Source: Krumholzibacterium sp965370495 (GTDB lineage Bacteria; Krumholzibacteriota; Krumholzibacteriia; Krumholzibacteriales; Krumholzibacteriaceae). Taken from it: DNA of 5,261 nt. Made by a program: the position numbers and the translations under genes. Of this stretch, positions 1 to 5,261 are shown in pieces; within the stretch, counting starts at the first letter, position 1, and each line of letters starts with the position of its first letter. Location: the NCBI GenBank assembly GCA_965370495.1, contig CBDUUV010000131.1, positions 1 to 5,261 on the forward strand, in the 5' to 3' direction. Below the pieces are notes generated by a model, which was not told the DNA's origin, did no database searches, and saw only the letters and a list, made by a program, of their open reading frames with translations.

Positions 1-2495
1 ATATCCATAACGGCAAGTTTTTCATCGATGATCGCCCTGGCTTCGCTGACTGTTCCTGTCGCAACATTCGCCGAAACCTGGATCATCCGCTGCTTGTCCC
101 TGTGGAGAATCTCCGCGGCTCCAGTCCTGTTCTCGATAGTCGCAATATCGGAAAGAGGAACTGTCCCTCCATATGGAAGATTGACAGGCAAGTCGGGCAG
201 GTAAGCCGGATCTTCCCGATTACTTCCGGCAAACTGCACCTTGATATCGTACTCCTCACCGAGTTCGCGATATACGCCGGCTTTCTCTCCTTCGTATGCT
301 GTCCTCAGGATCATCCCCGTAGTTGCGGGATCAAGGCCGCGCCAGGTCATCTGCCTGCGCCTCGGGCGGATAGCTATCTCCGGCTTGCCGGTTTTCTCGC
401 TCGTCTGTACCTCTACCAGGCCAGGCGTTTCTTCCACTATCCGCAGAAGTTGCTCTCCCACAAGGGATAGCTTTGCCTGGTCCGCTGATAGAACCTCGAT
501 CAGCAGGTCCGCCTCCCCCGAGCCGCCTTCCCCCTGGGTGGTTACCATTATCTCTGCATCGGGAACCCCGGCCAGCGCCGGCCTGATATCATTCATGAAT
601 TCCTTGATCGAAAGATCACGTTCGTCGCGGTCGACCAGCTTCAATGTAATCTCAGCTTCAGAGACGCCTCTCTGGCCGCCGCCGATCTTTGTGATCACGC
701 CTTCCACATCCGGGCGCATGCGCATTTTTTTCTCGATACGGTCTGAAACCTCACTTGTTCGGACCATACTGGTTCCCGCCGGCAGTTCGACCGATATGAC
801 AACTACGCTCTGATCGATGACGGGCATGAATTCGCCGCCTACAAAACTAAAAAGGAAAATAGCAAAGAAAAACACAATAGCCGTAATCGTGATCGGGACC
901 CATCGGTGATCCATGGCCCGGCCGAGCAGAAACTTGTATCCATCAGCCATCCGCCCGTAACCTTCATCCCACGCGATTGTGAATCTTGTCCAGAGATGCT
1001 CTTTTCCATGATGTTCACCCGCCCTGGTCCTCAGGATCCTCGCTGAAAGCATCGGAACCATGGTGAAGCTGACGACCAGCGATATGATGGTCGCGAATAC
1101 GACCGTTACACCGAATTGCATAAAGAACCGGCCGATGATACCACTCATGAAGGCGATCGGAGTGAACACGACTACGTTGGTCAGCGTGGAAGCGACCACG
1201 GCGATAGCTACTTCGGCAGTACCCTTTTCCGCCGCATCAAACGGGTCCATACCCGTTTTTATAAGCCGCGTGATATTTTCGATGACAATAATCGAATTTG
1301 TCACCAGCGTGCCGATAGATATCCCCAGGGCCATCAACGTCATGATATTGATAGTGAATCCCGCGCGCTCCACGAGCAGGAATGTGGCGATAACAGATAC
1401 AGGCATGGAGAGCCCCGCGACCAGTGTCTGCCTCCAGTCGTGTAGAAAGATGAAAAGCAGAAGTGATGTCAGCAGGATACCGATAACGATATTCGACAGA
1501 ACATCATTTACAGAATCCTCTACAAAGACGGAAGGGTTATCCGTTATCACTATCTCGATATCATCACCGAGAGTTTCTTTCAATTCATCGAGTACCTTGT
1601 AAACTCCCCTGGCGACCGTAACAGTATTACCGTCGGAGCGCTTCAGGATAGAAAGGCCTATGACAGGTTCCCCATTCCATGTCGACGATTCCCGAAGCTC
1701 CTCGGTCGTGTCCAGCACATCAGCGACTTCCGATAACGGTATCGTCCCACCCGTAGGCAGCGGCAGCCGAAAATCGGCAAGTTCAGCGGGGTCCTCGAGT
1801 TCACCCACCATCCTCAGAGTCGTTTCGCCGAACCCGCGCGTGATCCGGCCGGCCGGAATATTGAGATTCTGCGACGAGACTATACCTATGATATCAAGCA
1901 CTGACAGGCCATAGGCCCTCAGTCTTTCCGGCGCGATCTCGATCCTGATTTCCCTCTCGCGCTTGCCGGTGATTTCGACCTCAGCCACACCATCGATGCG
2001 GCTCAACCGTTCCCTTATCACCTTGTCAGCTACATGATAGACTTCCTGCAGGGGCATCGGCGCCGAAACGGCAATCTCCATCACAGGCGACGCGGAGATA
2101 TCGAATTTCTGGATGACCGGATCTTCCGCGTTCTCAGGGAGCAGAAAACGGATCGCGTCGACCTTTTCCTTGACATCCATAGCATCGATGTCGACATCGG
2201 TTTCGAGTTCGAATTCGATAATGACCTGGGACATATTTTCCAGGGAATATGACTGAAGGTTCTTCACATTGGCGATCGTTGAGACCTCGTCCTCGATTTT
2301 CCTGGTCACCTGGCTTTCCACCTCGGAAGGTGAAGCCCCGGGGTAAACAGTGGTGACGACTATAACGGGGAAATCGATCCTGGGCATCATCTCCACAACA
2401 AGCCTCTGGTATGAATAGAGCCCCATGACCAGGAAAAGAACCAGGATCATGGCCGTCAATACCGGGCGCCGGACGAATACTCTGACAAGGTGCAT
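1..2495 (-). CDS. RND-family efflux permease (HAE-1-like), C-terminus beyond window; TM4 proton-relay Asp pair replaced by Thr-Asn
   Basis: Inner-membrane pump subunit of a tripartite RND exporter. The frame is open from ATG 2495 to the window edge: 831 residues plus two bases, against ~1,020-1,050 for the family, so TM8-12 are missing. By eye: TM1 at 12-30, then the N-terminal porter/docking region with the family hallmark around 38-60 (PRIDFP, then YPGASPSEVE); TM2 ~335-352, TM3 ~358-376, TM4 ~385-407, TM5 ~430-451, TM6 ~462-487, TM7 ~535-553; then GEFMPVIDQ at 554-562, which opens the C-terminal porter domain, and a Gly-rich loop at 655-660. Oddity: TM4 reads GTLVTNSIIVIEN (395-407) where AcrB has GLLVDDAIVVVEN, so T399/N400 occupy the D407/D408 positions. 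The ATG lies one base past the adaptor stop, with GGGGAAGGGAA as ribosome binding site. Substrate cannot be told from sequence: drug/lipid-type HAE-1 is likelier than metal-type. Family call is very secure; activity is open. Confidence 0.96.
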   Translation of the reverse strand, partial: MHLVRVFVRRPVLTAMILVLFLVMGLYSYQRLVVEMMPRIDFPVIVVTTVYPGASPSEVESQVTRKIEDEVSTIANVKNLQSYSLENMSQVIIEFELETDVDIDAMDVKEKVDAIRFLLPENAEDPVIQKFDISASPVMEIAVSAPMPLQEVYHVADKVIRERLSRIDGVAEVEITGKREREIRIEIAPERLRAYGLSVLDIIGIVSSQNLNIPAGRITRGFGETTLRMVGELEDPAELADFRLPLPTGGTIPLSEVADVLDTTEELRESSTWNGEPVIGLSILKRSDGNTVTVARGVYKVLDELKETLGDDIEIVITDNPSVFVEDSVNDVLSNIVIGILLTSLLLFIFLHDWRQTLVAGLSMPVSVIATFLLVERAGFTINIMTLMALGISIGTLVTNSIIVIENITRLIKTGMDPFDAAEKGTAEVAIAVVASTLTNVVVFTPIAFMSGIIGRFFMQFGVTVVFATIISLVVSFTMVPMLSARILRTRAGEHHGKEHLWTRFTIAWDEGYGRMADGYKFLLGRAMDHRWVPITITAIVFFFAIFLFSFVGGEFMPVIDQSVVVISVELPAGTSMVRTSEVSDRIEKKMRMRPDVEGVITKIGGGQRGVSEAEITLKLVDRDERDLSIKEFMNDIRPALAGVPDAEIMVTTQGEGGSGEADLLIEVLSADQAKLSLVGEQLLRIVEETPGLVEVQTSEKTGKPEIAIRPRRRQMTWRGLDPATTGMILRTAYEGEKAGVYRELGEEYDIKVQFAGSNREDPAYLPDLPVNLPYGGTVPLSDIATIENRTGAAEILHRDKQRMIQVSANVATGTVSEARAIIDEKLAVMD

Positions 2496-2496
2496 A

Positions 2497-3609
2497 TCAG
2501 TTCCCTTCCCCACCAGCCATCACCCTGACCAGGTCACCATCCGAAATCCTGGCCTGGCCGAAGATCACGGCCCTGTCGCCGGCCGAAAGGCCCGAGACTA
2601 TCTCGACGAAATCGGTAGTCTTCAGTCCCGTCTCGACCTTCCGCAGGTCTGCCCTGACGCTCCCGCCGGAATCAACCGATACGACATAGACTCTGCTTTC
2701 GTTTTCGATGTTCACGATGCACCGGGCAGGGACCCTGAGTACGCCCTTTCGATCTTCAACAAGCACTTTGAACGATACAAGAAGGCCCGGAACCAGTTTT
2801 CCGCCGGGGTTGGCAAATAGAGCCTCACCACTGAGAAGGTGGGTCCGGGGATCGGCAGCCAGATCAAGCCCGAGTATGATTCCCTCTCCCGATACACCTG
2901 TCCCGGCATCCGACCATACAGATCTCTGTCCCTTCGACAGTGCCATCGCCTGCCGGCTTCCCGCCTGAAATATTATCCTGACAGTATCAGTCCTTGCGAT
3001 CCACGCGAGAGGTTCGCCGTTATCAGCCATCTCACCGATTTCCACAAGAAGGCTCATTACGACGCCGGCATGGTCGGCGACAAGATCTGTCCCCTCTCTC
3101 GCGTCACGAAGATTACTCTCTGCGATCTTCAATGCCATCTCGGATTTGTCGAGCATCTGCCGTGAAACAGCTCCTTCAGGAAAAAGATTTCTCATTCTGC
3201 GTGTATCCTGAAGCGTGTTCTCGTATAACACTCTTGATCGTTCGTATGAATGGAGCATCGGGTTTGCCGCGGTTTTTTCAAGCCGGATCACTATATCCCC
3301 GGCATTGACCCAGTCGCCCTCGCGCCGCAGGATATCTATCACCTGGATAGAGTTGGTCGAAACGACAGGATACTGAATGATTCCCTCGACAGTGCCCGCA
3401 AGGGAGCACCACAGGCTCATGTCACCAGCCTCTACGGTTATCACCTCGACAGGTTTTCCTTCCTTTTCATGGATAGAACTTATGCTGTCTACCGTCTTTT
3501 TCCGGCTGAGAACATTGAAACGCACCGTAAAAGCCACGACCACCAGCAGTAGAGCGATTCCGAAAAAATATCTGCCGTGCCCTTTCTTTTTCACTCCATG
3601 GCTATTCAT
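2497..3609 (-). CDS. RND pump periplasmic adaptor (HlyD/AcrA-type membrane fusion protein)
   Basis: Adaptor of 370 residues that joins the RND permease to the TolC-like duct in the periplasm. Seen: a basic N-terminus (VKKKGHGR), then a hydrophobic segment at ~14-31 with no Cys lipobox, so it is probably held by an uncleaved membrane anchor rather than a lipid. First lipoyl half ~70-111 (REGDWVNAGDIVIRLEK is the typical end); short alpha-helical hairpin ~113-172 with the tip signature R140/L142, then GAVSRQ at 146-151; second lipoyl half ~174-205; beta-barrel ~208-285; membrane-proximal domain ~288-365 (VPARCIV, then VETGLKTTDFVEIVSGLSAGD). The second lipoyl half begins VADHAGVV instead of the usual IxAPxDGxV. 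The start ATG lies inside the end of the TolC gene (8-base overlap), behind a purine-rich ribosome binding tract; the stop is one base before the permease ATG. Specific orthology is not assignable. Family and start are well supported. Confidence 0.95.
   Translation of the reverse strand: MNSHGVKKKGHGRYFFGIALLLVVVAFTVRFNVLSRKKTVDSISSIHEKEGKPVEVITVEAGDMSLWCSLAGTVEGIIQYPVVSTNSIQVIDILRREGDWVNAGDIVIRLEKTAANPMLHSYERSRVLYENTLQDTRRMRNLFPEGAVSRQMLDKSEMALKIAESNLRDAREGTDLVADHAGVVMSLLVEIGEMADNGEPLAWIARTDTVRIIFQAGSRQAMALSKGQRSVWSDAGTGVSGEGIILGLDLAADPRTHLLSGEALFANPGGKLVPGLLVSFKVLVEDRKGVLRVPARCIVNIENESRVYVVSVDSGGSVRADLRKVETGLKTTDFVEIVSGLSAGDRAVIFGQARISDGDLVRVMAGGEGN
2501..2511 (-). promoter_or_regulatory. 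Ribosome binding site of the RND permease gene, inside the adaptor gene
   Basis: GGGGAAGGGAA on the minus strand ends five bases before ATG 2495 and encodes the last residues (GEGN) of the adaptor. The junction TGA-T-ATG, with one base between stop and start, suggests re-initiation by terminating ribosomes. Confidence 0.65.
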
Positions 3610-5083
3610 GGCTTCTCTCTTTCCTTTTTGAGGTAATTTGTCCCCCTGCTATTCTCATTCCCACAGCCAGTTCCAGCTGTGCCCTGGCCATATTACACGC
3701 ATACAGCGCCTGCGCCATCTGGCCGCGGGCCATCGTCATCGCCAGTTCCGCATCAAGCCTCTCCACGGGGGTGGCAAGCCCGTTCTTTATCCTCACCAGC
3801 GCGAGGCGATAAGCTTCCTCCGCAAGGTCAACGGTCTCTTCCCTGCCCCTGAGCGCCGCTATCGCGTTTTCGAGGGCAAGATAGGCGATCCTGACTGCCA
3901 TCTCATTTTCACGCATGGTTTTTTCGAGCTCTATCTCGGCGGAACGAAGATCCGACTTCGCCCTGCTTATCCTGGCCTTTGTCTTCAGGCCATTAAAAAT
4001 CGGTACCTGGAATCCGAGTGTTACGGCAGAGGATCTGGCCAGGTTCTTTTTCTCGGGAAGATATTTGTCCGACCACTGTCCCATTAATATATAATTGGCT
4101 CCCAGCTGTAATACCGGATAGCGCTGGGCCTGTTCCAGCCTGAGGCTATGGTTCATTGCCGCGACCTGATGATCAAGGGCACGGATATAGACATTTTCTC
4201 TTCTCATCAGTGCCAGGTAAAAATCAAGGTCTTCTTCTGTCTCCACCTTCTCGAGTGAATCGGCAAGGCTGACCGGGCTTCCCGGATCGATGCCGCAGCG
4301 GCGCCTCAGCATGACAAGTGACTGCTCCACGGCATTCTCCGCTTCGACAAGCTGCGGCCGCCTGTTCTCGAGTTCGACCTCAGCCCTCAGCAGATCGAAC
4401 CTGCTTACAGTACCTTCCTTATAGCCAGCACTTGTGATCCGCATATTCTCCTCTGCTTCGGCAACAGCTTTCTCAGCGATCTCCAGGCTCATAGCCGAAA
4501 GAAGAACTGCAAAATACGCCTGCTCGACGTGGAACCGCACAACTCCGGCTGTGGCAACCTCCAGATATTTCATCGCTTCCACGATCTCGCCCGTAGCACC
4601 GATACCGGCCGAAAGCCTTCCCGAAGTCCACAGGTTATAGGTGAGCTGAACAGCGGTTGTAAAATCATTATCTTCTCCGAGCTCTATCTTTGTAACACCG
4701 CCGAACGCATCTCCCATGTCGGACGGAAGGAACAACACCGGTTTCCTTACATTCCGCCCGTATTGTCCGCTGATCGAAAGGCTGGGCAACCGGCCTGACC
4801 TTGCTTCCCTGAGCCCGGCATAAGCTCCCGTCACTCCTTCACCAGCCTGCCTGAGAGTTTCGTCGCTCTTGAGGCCAAGCAGAATCGCCTGTTGAAGCGA
4901 CAATTCCAGGAATCTTGTATCTCCACCAGCCTTCACTTCACGTTCACCGGTTTGTGCCGCGCTTTCAGACGCCTTTCCTGCAACACCGCCCGCCTGGGCC
5001 ATGGCAATTACTCCCGACAGGCTTATCGACAGTGCAAAACGGGTCAGGATCGCCATGTTGCACATCAATCTTTTACTCCGCAT
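3602..5083 (-). CDS. TolC-family outer-membrane efflux channel protein
   Basis: Outer-membrane and periplasmic duct of the pump, 493 residues from this start. A trimer is expected from the family. Seen: signal peptide ~1-31 (basic MRSKR, hydrophobic core ILTRFALSISLSGVIA, likely signal peptidase I cleavage near AMA-QA or AQA-GG) with no lipobox Cys; a low-complexity Gly/Ala/Glu linker ~32-56; then two homologous outer-membrane efflux repeats, ~59-264 and ~288-477. Strand/turn motifs are YNLWTSGRLSA (149-159) in the first repeat and the classic VPIFNG (360-365) in the second; both repeats contain long Ala/Glu/Leu-rich helices. The tail is short and basic (SKRKERSHE). Start choice: ATG 5083 has AAGGAG five bases upstream and leads straight into the signal peptide. 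The frame stays open to a GTG at 5164, which would add 27 residues before the signal peptide and has no good ribosome binding site, so I rejected it. It is the first gene of the pump operon and overlaps the adaptor start by 8 bases. Confidence 0.95.
   Translation of the reverse strand: MRSKRLMCNMAILTRFALSISLSGVIAMAQAGGVAGKASESAAQTGEREVKAGGDTRFLELSLQQAILLGLKSDETLRQAGEGVTGAYAGLREARSGRLPSLSISGQYGRNVRKPVLFLPSDMGDAFGGVTKIELGEDNDFTTAVQLTYNLWTSGRLSAGIGATGEIVEAMKYLEVATAGVVRFHVEQAYFAVLLSAMSLEIAEKAVAEAEENMRITSAGYKEGTVSRFDLLRAEVELENRRPQLVEAENAVEQSLVMLRRRCGIDPGSPVSLADSLEKVETEEDLDFYLALMRRENVYIRALDHQVAAMNHSLRLEQAQRYPVLQLGANYILMGQWSDKYLPEKKNLARSSAVTLGFQVPIFNGLKTKARISRAKSDLRSAEIELEKTMRENEMAVRIAYLALENAIAALRGREETVDLAEEAYRLALVRIKNGLATPVERLDAELAMTMARGQMAQALYACNMARAQLELAVGMRIAGGQITSKRKERSHE
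3613..3627 (-). promoter_or_regulatory. Purine-rich ribosome binding tract of the adaptor gene, inside the TolC gene
   Basis: The minus strand reads AAAGGAAAGAGAGAA just upstream of ATG 3609, within the last codons of the TolC-family gene (its KRKER tail). The GAGAG part is 5 bases from the start and the AAGGA part about 12. Together with the 8-base ATGAATAG overlap, this points to translational coupling of channel and adaptor. Confidence 0.65.
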
Positions 5084-5163
5084 CAAGTCTCCTTGTATGG
5101 TATGAAAGGCCGCCCTGCCGCCGCTTCTTGAAAGGCGCCCGAAAGATTTTGTTCTCCGCAACA
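5084..5163 (-). other. 80-base leader between regulator stop and TolC start
   Basis: Noncoding gap before the pump genes. It contains a clear ribosome binding site at its downstream end and a short imperfect direct repeat (TGAAAGGC on the plus strand at 5103-5110 and 5129-5136). I see no convincing sigma-70 -35/-10 pair, no sigma-54 GG-N10-GC element and no terminator hairpin with a T-run. The pump genes may therefore be read from a promoter further upstream, together with the regulator, or from a promoter type I cannot recognise by eye. Confidence 0.5.
5089..5094 (-). promoter_or_regulatory. Ribosome binding site of the TolC-family gene
   Basis: AAGGAG on the minus strand, five bases ahead of ATG 5083. 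This near-ideal Shine-Dalgarno match decides the start. The in-frame GTG at 5164, which overlaps the upstream TAG by one base, has no comparable site. Confidence 0.85.
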
Positions 5164-5261
5164 CTACAATTCCGGTGTTCCATCCAGGATCTGATCCAGC
5201 CTGCCCAAGGATATTCCCAGTTTTTCCGCTGCTTTTTTCTTGTCGCTGTCGAAGTGCTCCA
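5164..5261 (-). CDS. C-terminal end of a regulator with probable Fis-type helix-turn-helix (N-terminus outside window)
   Basis: Only the last 31 codons and stop TAG (5166-5164) are present. The peptide contains HFDSDKKKAAEKLGIS followed by LGRLDQILDG. It fits the C-terminal Fis-type helix-turn-helix (HTH_8) of NtrC/ZraR-like sigma-54 activators, whose usual form is GNKxxAAxxLGISRxTLYRKL: the AAxxLGIS core and Leu spacing match. Deviations: D-S-D replaces the G-G-N turn and L-G-R-L-D-Q replaces R-x-T-L-Y-R in the recognition helix. No receiver or AAA+ domain can be seen, so it might instead be another protein with a C-terminal Fis-like helix-turn-helix. Same strand as the pump operon, 80 bases ahead of its first start codon, so co-transcription or local control is plausible but inferred. 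The other two frames give no recognisable protein. Confidence 0.68.
   Translation of the reverse strand, partial: EHFDSDKKKAAEKLGISLGRLDQILDGTPEL

Noticed and set aside
241..813. 190-codon open frame on the plus strand
   Set aside because: It lies wholly antisense to the permease. The product is a Ser/Arg/Pro-rich string with no domain or signal, as expected for a shadow of a conserved coding frame.
1060..1602. 180-codon open frame on the plus strand, rich in Thr, Ser and Ile
   Set aside because: It is the complement of the permease TM3-TM6 region. The composition mirrors hydrophobic codons read in reverse, and no family features are seen.
2712..2909. 65-codon minus-strand frame within the adaptor gene
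   Set aside because: An out-of-frame shadow of the adaptor beta-barrel region; no independent coding evidence.
3638..4087. 149-codon plus-strand frame antisense to the TolC-family gene
   Set aside because: His/Arg-rich, with no recognisable motif or ribosome binding site; overlapped by a certain gene on the other strand.
5129..5146. Possible terminator or stem around the GGCGCC palindrome in the leader
   Set aside because: The stem is only about six bases with no proper loop and no following T-run in the transcribed direction.
5084..5164. 27-residue N-terminal extension of the TolC-family protein from GTG 5164
   Set aside because: It would put a basic, non-hydrophobic stretch before a complete signal peptide and has no good ribosome binding site. 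ATG 5083 has AAGGAG at ideal spacing.

Overview
The window is almost entirely minus-strand coding sequence. It holds most of a tripartite RND-type envelope pump operon from a diderm (Gram-negative-type) bacterium. The outer-membrane channel, the periplasmic adaptor and the inner-membrane permease all require two membranes. Base composition looks close to half GC. Arg is often AGG/AGA and Ile often ATA, so codon use is not enterobacterial. It would suit an environmental FCB-group or candidate-phylum lineage, but the sequence does not identify a taxon.

Layout in the direction of transcription (high to low coordinates): (1) 5261-5164, the last 31 residues of a protein ending in what looks like a Fis-type helix-turn-helix, as in NtrC/ZraR-like sigma-54 activators; (2) 5163-5084, an 80-base leader with a strong ribosome binding site next to the following gene and an imperfect direct repeat; (3) 5083-3602, a TolC-family outer-membrane efflux protein with a signal peptide; (4) 3609-2497, an HlyD/AcrA-type membrane fusion protein with an N-terminal membrane anchor, overlapping the TolC gene by 8 bases; (5) 2495-1, an RND permease starting one base after the adaptor stop codon and cut by the window edge after 831 residues of an expected ~1,030. 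There is no gene-free stretch over 300 bases, and I see no RNA gene, mobile element or CRISPR array.

The three pump genes are tightly packed and were probably made as one translationally coupled message. The permease would collect substrate from the periplasm or inner membrane, the adaptor would seal the assembly, and the TolC-like duct would carry substrate across the outer membrane. The regulator fragment just upstream may control the operon; that rests on position only.

The most notable point is in the permease. Transmembrane helix 4, which in HAE-1/HME pumps carries the proton-relay aspartate(s) (D407/D408 in AcrB), reads G-T-L-V-T-N-S-I-I-V-I-E-N. The Asp pair is replaced by Thr399-Asn400 in an otherwise intact, well-conserved protein. 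This suggests an RND subgroup with different energy coupling, or an inactive partner of a heteromeric pump.
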